Shown here piece by piece: positions 12,098 through 24,062 of a DNA stretch of 64,000 nucleotides (position 1 is the stretch's first letter; every line of letters starts with the position of its first letter). Both the position numbers and the translations under genes were made by a program. The notes below the pieces were generated by a model. That model was given only the letters and a program-made list of their open reading frames with translations, had not been told where the DNA came from and did no database searches. This DNA comes from Eucalyptus grandis (lineage: Eukaryota > Streptophyta > Magnoliopsida > Myrtales > Myrtaceae): positions 36,880,192 through 36,944,191 of the forward strand of contig NC_052616.1 in the NCBI RefSeq assembly GCF_016545825.1. Direction: 5' to 3'.

Positions 12098-12860
12098 TTA
12101 GGGTACAAATGGTAACATTTCTGTTCTAGGGAATAATTTCTTTGAGAAATAGTTCTTTTGTATTTCTACTCCCTAGAACAATTTTTAAGTAAAATAATGT
12201 ATTTGGTAACTATACAAAAATGTTATTCTCGAAATAGAAAAAGAATAGGAATGCATTAGATATGATTTATAAATTTTTGTATGTTTTCATTTTTTCTTCT
12301 TGCTCGCCGACCGTAGAATGACGATCGCGGACTGCGCAACCGCTTGCTGCCGCCCAACCGTAGCTCATTGGTGGCTAAAGGGCTATGGTCGAGTGGCAGC
12401 AAGCGGCCCGCGATGGTTGGCGGGAGGTGGGCAATGATCGATGGCAGTCGGTTGGCGCCAATGGAGGGCGGTGGTCAACCGGTAGCAGGAGGTAGACGGC
12501 ATCCGACGGTAGGCGGTGGGCAGGGGCAGGTGTCGGCAATTTGACGACGGTTGGCAATGGCCGCGAGCAATGGCAGATCCAAGGGCAACAGCCACGACAA
12601 GGAAGAAGAAATAAGAAAAATATAAAAGAAAAAATGGTTTATTTCTAGACATTGTTCTTAAGAATAATAAGCTATTTTTTTCTACTTCTTGTTTTTTTGT
12701 TCCAAATCTATTCCTAATCACTTTTCTATTCTGCGAAATAGAAAAATTAATTGGCGTTACTAAATGGATTTATGTTCTTTTTTTGTTTGGGGGAACAAAA
12801 GAACAAAATAATAAAAATTGAGAGAAATAGAAACGTTACCATGCAAATCCTTAGTGGTAA
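12098..12860. mobile_element. Non-autonomous TIR transposon (~760 bp)
   Basis: The left end (cttagggtacaaatggtaacatttctgttct) and the reverse complement of the right end (ctaaggatttgcatggtaacgtttctatttc) form imperfect terminal inverted repeats sharing ATGGTAACRTTTCTRTT. Subterminal DNA also pairs. The centre (about 12,300-12,590) is GC-rich and simple in composition (ggcggtgggc, cggcaat), with ORFs on both strands that lack any motif. No transposase is present. Superfamily is uncertain; no clean target-site duplication is seen. Confidence 0.7.
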
Positions 12861-13440
12861 AGGAGGTAAAGGTGTTGAGACTGCAAGGTTTGCCCAGGAG
12901 TAACGACTCTTGAAAGAGTGCGTAGTAGCTGGCCGATGGAGTGCTCTTGCGCGGAAGATGGATGCTCTGCAGAGAAAATGCGGAGGAAACTGCCAGGCAG
13001 CTTCCGAGAGGCTGGTGAAGAAGCTAATTCAGTCCCCACTAATCATCCGCAGATACAGATCGTCGGTGAAATGATGCTCATGAATAAACTAAAAGATTAG
13101 TTCCGGCTCAAATTGGGAAAATAAACCTATACTATAATATGAGTGCTGGACAAAAAAACAAAAGGACACGAAAGGAGAATCATATGACAGCATATGCGGT
13201 ACCCAATAGAAAAGTGGGGCCTGGCTTTGTAGGTAAAACAACGGTGCGGCCATGCCACTTCTAAGTAGCGCGTTCACGCGGGACCATCTACGTTACATTA
13301 TTGCGTTCGGATCAGTTCTAGACCGACCAACGAGAAATTATAAACAATTATGTCGGATCCGTCGATCCAATAGATACATACGAAATTAAAGACTTAGGTT
13401 TGTAAAAGTTTTCATAATGTGGATTACATTAATTAATATT
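12861..13440. other. Intergenic with a stray copy of the 466-bp repeat start
   Basis: About 12,981-13,012 repeats the first ~30 bp of the tandem unit at 9,255 (ggaaactgccaggcagcttcc). The rest shows no recognisable gene. Confidence 0.5.
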
Positions 13441-14858
13441 GTAATTTCTCGTTTTACAGGGTTGATTTAAAGTGAGATAAAATGTTTTTTAATTAATCTA
13501 ATATGGGGCTGGTTAATATAACTTGAGTTGAGCCTAATTTATAATGAGAAAACCTGGTTGAAAATTCTATAAATAATACTCAAATTTCTTCTCTAACCAT
13601 AATTCTTACAAGTATCCTCACAATAGAAGCATTTACCTAGCGCTAAAGGATGAGGGCGTCCATGGCTCATGATACGAGAGAAACGATAGAGAGAATGACT
13701 CATGTGTGAATCATCATTTTTCCGCTTCCACATCAAGAACAATGGATTCTAAAACAAGTGCATTAATCTTTCTATTCGATTATTTGTGCTCTTGTTCCAG
13801 TAATAGAGATTATGAGATTACACGTTTTGCATCTTACATGAGGAATCAAAGCAACCATAACCTAGAACTCGAATGCATAGAATTTTCATCCTATTTTTCA
13901 TGATTTTTCGTAATTTTTTGTTTAATAAAAATCAAATTTAATTATAAATTCAGACTGGGCTCATTGAAACAAGCAAAATCGTGGGTGGTGCGTCGCCGAG
14001 GGAGGCCCCACGAGCCGCCAGGGCGTTGAGCACGCACCCCACGTGCAATCACACGCCGCTCACGCACTCCCACGTGTGAGGCACCGCTCGCACGTGTGTT
14101 GCACACACGAGGGTTGACATTACGATGACATCAACGACCCTAGGGCCTATAATTTTTCGTTTTACGAGGTCGATTTAAAGTGAGATAGAAGGTTTTTTAA
14201 TTAGTCTAATATAAGGCTAGCTATTATAACTCGAGTTGAGCCTAATCCATAATGAGAAGGCCTGGTTGAAAATTCTACAAATAATACTCAAATTTCTTCT
14301 CTAATCATAATTCTTACAAGTGTCCTCACAATAGAAGCATTTACCTAGCGCTAAAGGATGAGGGGGCCGTCTCATTGAGCCAATGATGCAGAGGGCAATA
14401 GAGGAGAATGACTCATGTGTGAATCATCGCTTTTCCGCTTCCACATCAAGAACGATGGATCCTAAAACAGGTACATTAATCTTTCTATTCGATTATTTGT
14501 GCTCTTGTTCCAGTAATAGAGATTATGAGATTGCACGTTTTGCATCTTACATGTGGAATCAAAGCAACCATAACCTAGAACTCAAATGCATAGAATTTTC
14601 ACCCTATTTTTCATGATTTTCGTAATTTTTGTTTAATAAAAATCAAATTTAATTATAAATTCAGACTGGGCTCATTGAAACGAGCAAAATCGTGGGTGGT
14701 GCGTCGCTGAGGGAGGCCCCACGGGTTGCCGGGCGTTGAGCATGCACCCCCACGCGCAATCACATGCCGCTCACGCACTCCCACGTGTGAGGCACCGCTC
14801 GCACGTGTGTTGCACACGCGAGGGTTGACATCACGATGACGTTAGCGACCCTAGGGCC
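13441..14858 (+). repeat. Two-copy ~710 bp tandem repeat (LTR-like)
   Basis: Units 13,441-14,148 and 14,151-14,858 run in parallel from ttcgttttacRRggt through gagttgagcctaat, gcatttacctagcgctaaagg, cttccacatcaagaac and a CG-rich tail (cacgtgtgaggcaccgctcgcacgtg). They precede Ty1-copia gag sequence in the same orientation, so they are probably LTR or leader sequence of that element, duplicated. Short matching ORFs in both (13,706-13,903; 14,383-14,616) look incidental. No tRNA-Met primer-binding site was found. Confidence 0.75.
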
Positions 14859-15094
14859 CATCCCGACCCAATACGTGGCCTGACTTGACCCGATACGTGA
14901 CTCAACCCAACCCGACCTGTTGACTAGCCCGAATTGGTCAACCGGTCGAACTGCTACCGGTTGGATTGAATCGACTAGTTAGTACGCTCACACGTGAGCT
15001 CTACATGCTGTGCACTCAAGTGGTGCTCATGCACGCGTGGAGGCTTCATTTGGCACATGGTTGGCAGCTACAAGTTTGTATGACCATTATCTAT

Positions 15095-15656
15095 GTTGTG
15101 ATGTATTTATTTTACATGTTTGATGATTTTATTGATGTAAAAATATATACGAAACCCTAAATACATGTATTTTCAGTATATTTTCACGTAGTTTTATTAT
15201 ATTTTTCCGTGATTTTGGAAATACAAGTGTTAGATTACAGGTATTATTACATAAATATTATAAAAGTGTGATTCATTGATAATATATATAAATTTAAATT
15301 TTTATTAATGAATCAAGCAATGTAATTAGCATGATATATGATTTTAGTGATATAGTGCCCTATAACTAAAGTTAAAATCATATTTATATGGTATATGTGA
15401 GAAGTAAAAGTTTATATCCCTAATATGAAATAGTATCCCTAGTATGAGAGAGTTTCAAGGATTTGATTGAGTTGTGATATATTTATTTTACATGTTTGAT
15501 GATTTTATGGATGTAAAAATATATATGAAACCCTAAATACATGTATTTTTAGTATATTTTCGCGTATTTTTCTTGTATTTTTCTGTGATTTTGGAAAAAT
15601 GGGTATTGGGTTACAAGTATGTTATCAAATAGATATTATAAAAGTGTGATTCATTG

Positions 15657-15696
<40 letters not shown>

Positions 15697-15860
15697 TTAA
15701 TTTTTATTAATGAATCAAGCAGCGTAATTAGCATGATATGTGATTTTAGTAATATATTGCCCCTATCACTAAAGTTAAAATCATATGTATATGGTGAATG
15801 TGAGAAGTAAAGTTTATATCCCTAGTATAAGAAAGTTTCAAGGATTTAATTGAGTTGTGA
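15095..15860 (+). repeat. Two-copy ~385 bp tandem repeat
   Basis: Units 15,095-15,478 and 15,479-15,860 both contain ttacatgtttgatgatttta, gaaaccctaaatacatgta, aaaagtgtgattcattgata and ttatatccctagtat. They lie between the 710 bp repeats and copia gag, and are likely part of the retrotransposon's untranslated leader. Confidence 0.8.
15658..15693. repeat. (AT)n microsatellite
   Basis: About 17 AT repeats lie in the second 385 bp unit; the first unit has only a short version (gataatatatataaat), so it expanded after duplication. Confidence 0.9.
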
Positions 15861-16225
15861 CTGCCAGAGTGGTACACTTGATTGGGTTTGAGAAATATCG
15901 GTCTCGTATAATGATTATGATGTCTCATGGTCTAATGCATGGTCATATTCTCAAATGAGGTGATTGTGTATTAGTTCATGGAGGAATATATGATGATGTG
16001 GTAGATGAGTGACTAATCTTAGTAGTTCATATGCCCAAAGATAATGAACTCACAAAGGTTAGAATATATTATAATAACTGCTATCATATGGGAAGTGCAT
16101 AACTGCATATTATGTATTTTGTTCAAAGGTGATTATATGATTTTACATGTAACTCTTTGGATGTGTACTTTTACGTTGAGTTACACAGTACTCACATGAT
16201 GTTAATTATATACATTACTTATTTT

Positions 16226-17795
16226 TTAGTCACATTTTATGTAAACGGTAACTCCATCACAATTGAGGTTCTTGATGGTTCAAACTTTAAGAGATGGAGA
16301 GAAGTTTTTTTGTTTGTTATGGAGATGACAGATGTTCATATGACTCTTATTGTCAATCGATCGGCAAATCTTATTACCGAGAGTACAGAAGCTTAGAAAG
16401 CACATTTTGCTTCTTGGGAAAAAAAAAAGCAATAGAATTTCCTTACTATCCATGAAGCGTTAAAAGTGGTGTGCTTGCAGAATGCACTGCTAGGCAAATG
16501 ATGGAAACCTTGGTGGCTAGAAACCGTATCTCGTCTAATGCTGAGATAGGGACACACCTGCAAACACTATTTAATGTGAAGTATGATGGTTCTTATGAAG
16601 TTAGAGATTATGTTCTAAAAATGATAGATTTGCAGATAAAGTTTCAAGCTCTCAATGTTGCTATTCCCATTACTTGCATTGTGCATCAAGCTCTAAATAC
16701 TATTCCTCCTAATTTTGGGATTATCGAGATCAATTATAGTTCCCAAGATGAAACATGATCAATTAATGACATGATTGTAAGGGTAGTGGTAGAGGAAGAC
16801 AAATTAAAGAAAGATAAATAACACATTGCTCTTTGCGTTTCTAGTTTTGGCAGTGATAAGAGTAAGAAATTGAAAAATTATACTCATAAGGGCAATTCTG
16901 AAACTCTTGATCCTTCTAATAATAAAAGAAATTCTAAAGCTGCTAGTTTTTCTAACAATTTGGGTTCTAAGAAAGCATTCTTTAATAAAGATTGTGTTAT
17001 TTGCTACTTTTGTAGGGAGAGAGGACGTAAGGTATAAAGCTTGGTTGTCCAAAAGAACCAAGAGTTAGCCTAAAGGTAATGATTCTTTGACATTTGTTTG
17101 TAAATCCAATCTATCTTAAACCCCGACGAATTCTTGGTGACTAGATAGCAATGCAACTAATTATGTTGTGTTTACAATACAGGGGTTTATAAACCAAAGA
17201 ATGCTAAATCAGGATGAATCAAAACTCACTATGGGAAACAAAATTGAAGTTGACGTCAAGTTCGTGAGAGATGTTATTTTAATTTTAGATTTTGGTTTTA
17301 GGATGATGCTGAAAAATACTTTTTACATATCTTCTTTTAGGCGGAATTTAGTTTTTGTGTCTTCTTTGGATATGTGTGGATACTCTTTTAAAATAAAGAG
17401 CAATAGTATTTTTATGTTTTATAATTCAAATAAGGTTGTGTGTTGCAATTTATCCAATGGATTGTATCAATTGAGTTTATCTCTCAACAATATGTACATT
17501 GCTTATTCAAACAAAAATATTGTTTCCAAAATGCCTTTACATAAGGAATAGTGTTATGTATTGTGGCATAAACGTCTTGGTCACATCTCTAGAAAAATAG
17601 TAGAAATGCTTATAAAGGCTGACATTTTACCTACTCTTAAAAGTGATTTAGAGACTTGTACAGACTGTTATAGAGGTAAGATGACTAAAATAAAGAAAAA
17701 GTCCACGGTGCGAAATTCTGACTTATTGGAGGTTATTCACACTGATATTAGTAGACCATACGTGGTTACTTTGTGCAAAAATCTTTATTTCATCA
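16226..17795 (+). mobile_element. Degenerate Ty1-copia retrotransposon (gag-PR-INT start)
   Basis: The plus strand keeps the order of a copia polyprotein. Gag: VLDGSNFKRWREV near 16,270 and a second gag stretch at 16,471-16,758 (LQTLFNVKYDGSYEVRDYVL). A zinc-knuckle relic near 17,000 (CYFCRERGRKV, with Arg where His is expected). Protease region near 17,140 (WWLDSN for the usual D-S-G). A pre-integrase region at 17,561-17,760 with WHKRLGH and CTDCYRGK, followed by VIHTDI, which includes the first catalytic Asp of integrase. Stops and frameshifts separate these parts, so it cannot make a polyprotein. The rest of integrase, RT and RNase H are lost in the assembly gap or deleted. Confidence 0.88.
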
Positions 17796-17895
17796 NNNNN
17801 NNNNNNNNNNNNNNNNNNNNNNNNNNNNNNNNNNNNNNNNNNNNNNNNNNNNNNNNNNNNNNNNNNNNNNNNNNNNNNNNNNNNNNNNNNNNNNN
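17796..17895. other. Assembly gap (100 N)
   Basis: A run of exactly 100 Ns, the usual convention for a gap of unknown size. The copia element is cut on its left and the methyltransferase gene lacks its 5' exons on its right, so real sequence is missing and the two sides may not be close neighbours. Confidence 0.98.
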
Positions 17896-17982
17896 CTTGC
17901 TCTGTGCCTTTGTTTAATTGCCTTGTCTCTGGATATCAACGAATGAACCCTTTTTCTTTTTCTTTTTCGCGGAATCATCCAG

Positions 17983-19877
17983 GAACCTTACTAGTGCGGA
18001 TGACCAGGGAGATGAAAGAGCATGTAGAGTCAATACCATAAAGTAAAGAAGAAATCATATCGCGGCATGAGCAGCTGTTTCCATCTTCTATTACGCTGGA
18101 TGGGTTTCTTTGGGCATTTAGTATGCTGAGATCAAGGGCATTCTTTCACCTTAGGGACCAACTTGTTATGCTTCCACTTGTGGATTTAGTAAGTCAATCG
18201 ATCTTTCCTATTCTAAATCGATAATGAACTTGTCTGCATTTCTTTCGGGCTTAATCAGTCTGCCAGAAAATTTATGAATTCCATATTATTTATGTGCATC
18301 AGATTAACCACAGCACTAGCATAACAAGAGAAGATAATGCAGAGGAGATTAATGGACCAGCAGGTCTTTTTTCTTGGGACCTCCTTTTCTGTTTGAAGTC
18401 AACAATGCCTGTCAAAGAGGGTGAGCAGGTAAACCTCTTAAGCCTGTTGAACTTATTCAGTAATTGATGATTCACTTGACATATTACGAATATGATATCA
18501 CTCTCCAACACACCGCATATCTTTTTCCTGTCAGTCACAGAGAAATGAATCTTAACCTAATTGAACTGTAGTAATTAACAAATTGATTACCTGTCGAGAA
18601 ATCCCAGAGGTCGAGAAAGTTTCATTTTGATTACCCAGAAATGGTATTGCACAAACTTCATCAGTAGGGCAGTGATTTGTGACCATTCATTGTGACTAAC
18701 AGAATCCTGGGACAGGTTTTCATCAGTATGGATTAAAGAAGAGCAATGCTGACTTGGCTTTTTATTATGGGTTTGTGGAACCAAATACCAATCGCGACTC
18801 GTACACACTTACATTCAACATATTTGAGTCGGACCCCTTCCATTGGGAGAAGCTTGATATTGCAGCAGCCAATGATTTGGGTGAGACAGCATACTTAGAT
18901 CTTTTTATGGACCGTCCTCTTCCACCAGCAATTCTTTCATATCTGCGGCCTGTGGCACTTTAAGAAACAGATGCATTCCTCCTGGAACCTGTCTACAATA
19001 AATCTATCTGGAAAACTCTCGAATTACTGGTTAGTCATGTGAATGAGGAGCTGGTATGCAAGATGGTCATAGATGCCTGTGAATCAGCTCTTTCAGGCTA
19101 CCGCACTTTACAGTTGAACAGGTACATGTAACATTCTGATTTCTATTTGGGTAATTTTGTTAGGATGGTTTCTCCTGGGGAATTGGTTTGGTTGGACTTC
19201 GCTGAACCATACAGGGTTAAAATGGCCTAGCTGAGAGTTCTTTAGCATGTCATCTCTATCCTGAAATCAATCATGGTAGTAAACTTTTTTGGTGGCTAAG
19301 GGTATGATAATCTCATGTTTGTTAGTCTCAATGCCAAATGTGGCAAAAAGTTTTAGATTGTCAGAATTAGCCAAGTCATTTTACAGTTCTAGTATTTGCA
19401 GAGCGTTCACATTTCCCGATCTAAGCCCAGTGAAACTAAAAGTAGGAAGTCTAAGAAAAAACGAAGCGCTAAAACCTCTGTCAATGATCACATTTGTACA
19501 TATCTATGCATCTTTTTGTCTCTGCTGCAAAAAGTTTGGCAACTCTTAGATCAGGTTATTTTGTTTTCTCCTGAAAGCTATAGAAGCAAATCCCACCCAA
19601 TTGCTCTATGCTTTCCCCCATTCAAATGCAATGACTTGCAGGACGAGAAGCTAATTCTGGAAGGAAACCTTGGTTACAAACTTGAGATAGCCGTGAGGGT
19701 TAAGAGTAGGTGAGAAGCGGGTGTTGCAGCAAATTGAGGGTATTGTCAAGGAGAAGGAAGCTCAATTGGATAAAGCTTGAGTATTACCATGAGAGGAGAT
19801 TGAAGGAGCTTGGTCTGGTTGGTGAGGAAGGCGAAACTTATTGCCAGCCTAAGAAGGATTCTATACCCACCTTATAG
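17983..19877 (+). pseudogene. Rubisco/aldolase lysine N-methyltransferase (LSMT-like), 3' half
   Basis: Four exons match the SET plus Rubisco-LSMT substrate-binding region of the plastid protein-lysine methyltransferase that acts on the Rubisco large subunit and/or aldolases. Exon 17,983-18,188 encodes FLWAFSMLRSRAFF; 18,303-18,428 has the SET motif INHS and GPAGLFSWDLL; 18,716-19,121 has YYGFVEPNTNRDSYTLTFN and FESDPFHWEKLD; 19,642-19,877 encodes DEKLILEGNLGY and EYYHERRLKELGLVGEEGE. Introns have GT/AG ends. Lesions: TAA at 18,039; a 1-base loss near 18,727; TAA at 18,961; a frame slip near 19,107 and two more in the last exon. The usual DYGF reads YYGF. N-terminal exons are absent next to the gap. 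Either a pseudogene or a badly sequenced copy. Confidence 0.85.
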
Positions 19878-20023
19878 AGCCAGTACGCAAGTTTAATCTT
19901 GCCGTTGCCTTGAGGTTGTTTTTAAAGTAAGAAACAAACTGTAGAAACTTTTCCTACTTCCGGAGTATGCAAGGGATGGTAAGCAAAATCAGTGTATTTA
20001 TCTGTTGTATCAAGTCTTAAACA

Positions 20024-20257
20024 TTACAGACTCGGCTTAGATGGATCAACAATTTGTGTACCGTACTCTGGCAGTGAGTTCCCATTTGGATGAAGTTCTG
20101 AGGAACAAAAGAAACTACAGGGATTTGAATTAGTTCTGCCAATTTTCATTGAGTAGGTAAAGAACCAAACTTCCGCAGTTCTGTTTGTATCGTGGTTCGT
20201 GGCATTGCTTTGCCAGAAGAAACGATCACTGGTTTGGTATGTAAATTGACCAAATCT
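20024..20257 (-). CDS. Unrecognised terminal exon
   Basis: A minus-strand frame starts just after an acceptor (ttcaaag) and stays open to TAA at 20,024-20,026. It encodes FGQFTYQTSDRFFWQSNAT and, later, SFFCSSELHPNGN and ends PEYGTQIVDPSKPSL. The composition, the acceptor and the clean stop argue for a real last exon. No upstream exon is found in the next 700 bp and I do not recognise the family. It lies tail to tail with the methyltransferase remnant. Confidence 0.45.
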   Translation of the reverse strand, partial: RFGQFTYQTSDRFFWQSNATNHDTNRTAEVWFFTYSMKIGRTNSNPCSFFCSSELHPNGNSLPEYGTQIVDPSKPSL

Positions 20258-20950
20258 CTTTGAAGAGCACATTAAGTTGCATCACTGTGTCCCTACAAAT
20301 TTGTGATCGCAGGGTGCGCTCTTTTTTACTTCCATGTAACAGTCAAAAAGTGAAGCTCAAAGAAATGTTGCTTCGCCGAATGTTGCTACCCCCATATAAA
20401 TTTAGGTTTGGCTACAGTTGGCTTCGTTTACTATCTTACTCAAAACCTCACTAATGACGTTAAGAAATAAAATTGAAATGAACTTGCAGATGTCTTTCGA
20501 GTCATCATCTCAATGGATCCTTAACCAACCAAAATTATAGACATGAACCAAATAAGCTTTCATTCTGTGTTAGCACAAAAAAGGGCAATACGTACACTCT
20601 CACTTTCAGGGACTTCTCAACAGATTACGATCGTTAACTATGGACAAGAAAAAATGATGAATTTATCTTTGTAGTTGCCCTAGAAGGAAGATAAGAATTC
20701 TTTGCTGGCTGCTGCTTGTTAGGCTCTCAGGCATTTGCTTATCATGGTCAAACAAAAAATCATTCACGATGATGAAAGCAGAGCAGCTCGCGCAACAAAC
20801 TCAAAAAGAGTGTCTTCATATCTTAATGTAAGGAAAACTAATGCAGCTATGCCGCACTGCAACTTTTGTAGAGATCAACTTGAATCCTAAGCCCGTGAAC
20901 ATATTGTAGAGAACATGTTCAGATGACAATAGTTGATCATCGCCGTAAAA
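20258..20950. other. Intergenic between two minus-strand remnants
   Basis: No coding exon or repeat is seen; part is presumably the 3' untranslated region of the O-fucosyltransferase remnant. Confidence 0.5.
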
Positions 20951-22838
20951 TCAACTAGAGACTTCACTGGAGTTTCTCTTGCCCGGGCCTAGCAAATCAT
21001 CACAGTCGCGTTGCTCACAAAGGCACTCAGAGGATTTGCATAGAAGTAATCCTCCTCCTTGGGCTTATCGACAATAACTCTACGATGATTTGGCTTTCCC
21101 ATCTTCTCATGTGCCAGATGTACAGCAACTTCAAAATCATTCTGTGAAAGTGTCCCATTTTGATACAAATCCAGTAACACCACAAGCTTTTTACGATCTA
21201 AGAGAACGGTTCTCTTAAATCCAAGATATCTGCAGAAAAATGTCACAGTTTGCACACAGCCTTTTGAAAGAAAATTGGATAGGCCTAATTTATTTGTCTT
21301 GTTCTTCCAAGGAAATAATGGAAGAACATCAATCAAGTCAACAGCTTACCTGCGGTGACCTTCCACAAGTTTTGTCATATTTCCATCATATGTGGGGATG
21401 AAAGTATTGCTGGCTATTGATACCATAAAATCTAGAGCCTCCATTTGTGACAGTGATTATGGAACTGCTGCAACTCCTTTGGATCCAGCAGCATCTCCTT
21501 TTTAACCTGATATAAAAGTAAAATCTGTGAAAAAGATAGAAAAACTAAGTGTCAAATTACATGGAGATGGACTCATCCCAGTGCCAATTGCAAAGCATCA
21601 ATGGATGTTCTAATACACACTCCAAGCATTAGCAGCCGCTAAAGCATCCTTTTATATACACTGTCTACCATTCTTGTATCATTTTTACATACGCCCTCAA
21701 GGTGAAGATGGAACTTTTTAACATTCTCCATTACGATTTTCACCTTCAGAGAGTTCAACACCGCTAGCACCAGAAGATGTTGGTCACTGAATTAGAAATA
21801 TAACAGCACGTTAATATGTTAACTCACAATCCGTGGAAATGCAGCCCTCAATGTGGCTAATCTCCGTTCGCTGCCATAGATTTCTCCAGATGCGATGTAA
21901 ATCTGAGTGTCTTTGTCAAAACCTAGTGCCTGTAAAACTAATGATGTCTCTTCCGGAGTCAGAGGACACAGACCTTGTGATCTCCTTTCCTCAGAAACAA
22001 TCTCTTTCTCCCTCCACCAGGGAATGCATGCTTGAATGAAAAGCACAATTCATGTGGCCACACATTTTACATATGAGAAGCGAGAAAAACAGATAAATTG
22101 ATGAAATAAAAGGATGAAATACATCTAATGCCACATTCCTCGTATTCAATCAAGCTTACTTTTGCCAGGTGCGACACCTAGAGCTTCAGAGCTAAAGCCA
22201 CAGGATTTGACTAAAATGTAGCATAGGCCATGGAATATATTAGAGTTCCATCTCAGGGTAAAGTCACATGAACTTAAAGACTTAAAAAACATATCCCTTC
22301 CTAGAGTGAAATATCAGATAAGTACAGAGAAATGTACAAAAACTTCGTCGACTTTCCCTTAAATACAATGTGCATCTCTAGTTAAACTAGATTTTACACC
22401 TTCGTTCAAGAACCTATAATTTGCACCTTGAGGTTTCAAAAGGCTCATGATTTTTCCTTGAGGCATAAGTAGCACAACATCAGCTGATTAAGTTAAATGA
22501 AAATTATTCCAATGGCAAACAATAAAGCAAGCACATGTCAAGACAAACCTCATTCGCTTGAGCTCTTCAGCTTCTTCTGCTGTACAACCTTGGGTGCATC
22601 CAGAGAAAGCCAACATATCCATCTTGTATCTCAGATGCAAAGCCATGAAAGGCCCCTTATCTCGAAGGAGGTGGACTAATTTGTTCCCCAGAGCCTCGAT
22701 CTGAGGAGTATATTTTAAAGCCTGAAAGTTGACTCGACATCTGAGCCTCTAAAGATCTAGTGAAATTCCATTGTTTTCCAAACGAGCATCTGTCTTATTG
22801 AAATGTACCACCTTATGCTTGCTAAATAGTGGCAAAAT
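20951..22838 (-). pseudogene. GDP-fucose O-fucosyltransferase family, 3' exons
   Basis: Four exons encode the C-terminal two thirds of a plant O-FucT-type (GT106-like) Golgi glycosyltransferase. 22,549-22,838 gives [34 protein letters not shown] and [11 protein letters not shown]; 21,828-22,030 gives [20 protein letters not shown] and [16 protein letters not shown]; 21,350-21,506 gives VKKEMLLDPKEL and [14 protein letters not shown]; 20,951-21,229 gives YLGFKRTVLLDRKKL and KPKEEDYFYANP. Lesions: TAG at 22,749-22,751 in place of the Gln codon expected in LDLQ; the HLRYE motif reads HLRYK; a 1-base loss near 21,455; a 1-base loss near 21,020, after which the proper C-terminus (ECLCEQRDCDDLLGPG) runs in another frame to TGA 20,951. 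Exons for the N-terminal GGLNQMR region are missing upstream. Confidence 0.88.
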
Positions 22839-23696
22839 CTGCATGGCATAGGCAAAGATATTACCCAGGGAACATATATGTAAACGGCATAAAACTACAT
22901 TAAAGCACTACAACTGCCAAGTTCTCTGTATGCAGAACGGCATGCCATGCAGGACAAATATCTCAGATTTAAATTGTGATCAATGGATAAATCACAACCA
23001 GACAAAAAGGCCAGATACATGGCCAACTGAATCTCCATCAGCTTAAAGCTAAGTGGAAAAAAAGTCAATATAAGCATGCTATCATTACACTACAATCTAA
23101 AGCAACCAAATTTAAAGAAGAAGGAGAAAGGATGCAGGCCATTAGGAAACAGAGATGCAAATGCACAACCAATTGAAGGCCATGCCCTGCCCAGATGAAG
23201 ACTTACACAAATGGCCAACTGATTCACGCACTTAGGTAGCACCTTGCCCTACCTTAGGCCTTTTATAATGGGTCAAAAGACGATGCATATGCACAAGCAC
23301 AGGTAAATGAGATAGAATTGAGACATGTACAGAAAAACATGGTTGGATTCGACTGAAAATGGGATCCAAGTTTCAACCATGACAGCATATACCAATTACC
23401 AGAAAATCAATTTCTGGAATCGAAAACAACTTTTCGCACAAGCCACAGCCTCCGCTTTGATAACGCCAGATAAATCTAGTTCAGTTCTAGTAGATAACCA
23501 GCAAAGCTCACAATCAACCTAGCCTTCAAAATGCATCGGCGATTATACTCCAGTAGTAACCTTTTGACAGCGAGAGGTCCGAGAAGGAGCAACAGCAAAG
23601 GAGAACCGTGATACATGGAACCTGTGGAAGGGATCAAAGCATCAAACAGCAACACACAGAGATCGAACGGAGCCGAACCTACGTAGGAGACATCAC
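22839..23696. other. Region that should hold O-FucT 5' exons
   Basis: No GGLNQ-type donor-binding motif or other O-FucT exon is readable in any frame here. The sequence looks intron-like and low-copy. Confidence 0.45.
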
Positions 23697-24062
23697 CTAC
23701 TGCTTCAACCAGTAGCCTTTGCCAACTGCAGGCGGCACAAACAAGAAAAACCAGAAATCGGAAAATGAACCTCCAAGATTTCTAGGAAGGAGGGGGCGGG
23801 GCATCGGGGATCGGGAATCGATCGACGGAGCAAAGACAGGCGGCGTTACGGCGGCGAATGCTGGTGAGAGGGGTGGCGACCTCGGGGCGGGTGGACAGGC
23901 GGAGGTTCTAAGGAGGTAGACGAGGGCGAGCCGGAACGCGACCAACGCGACGAGCCATATCCAGAACCCCGAGCGCGCGCGCTTCTGCTTCTTCGTCTCC
24001 GTCTTCTGCTTCGTCGCTGTCGCCGGCGCCGTCGAGCTCGTCGTTTCGCTGGAAGAGAGCAC
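23697..24062 (-). CDS. CpG-rich exon with a membrane segment, no ATG
   Basis: An open minus-strand frame, rich in CG, encodes KKQKRARSGFWIWLVALVAF followed by RLALVYLLR: a basic stretch then ~20 hydrophobic residues, typical of a type II signal anchor as used by Golgi glycosyltransferases, and then a proline-rich stem (CPPAPRSPPLSPAF). The frame opens with GTG (24,060-24,062) and has no upstream ATG in frame, so the start codon may be mutated or lie in another exon. Its position and topology would suit exon 1 of the O-FucT gene at 20,951-22,838, but the link is inference. Confidence 0.4.
   Translation of the reverse strand: MLSSSETTSSTAPATATKQKTETKKQKRARSGFWIWLVALVAFRLALVYLLRTSACPPAPRSPPLSPAFAAVTPPVFAPSIDSRSPMPRPLLPRNLGGSFSDFWFFLFVPPAVGKGYWLKQ

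Noticed and set aside
12344..12721. Overlapping ORFs on both strands in the GC-rich part of the TIR element
   Set aside because: Composition is simple and the same stretch is open on both strands, as expected from GC-rich repeat sequence; no motif.
13706..14616. Matching ORFs (65 and 77 codons) in the two 710 bp repeats
   Set aside because: They match because the DNA is duplicated; no start or domain supports translation, and LTR-like DNA rarely encodes protein.
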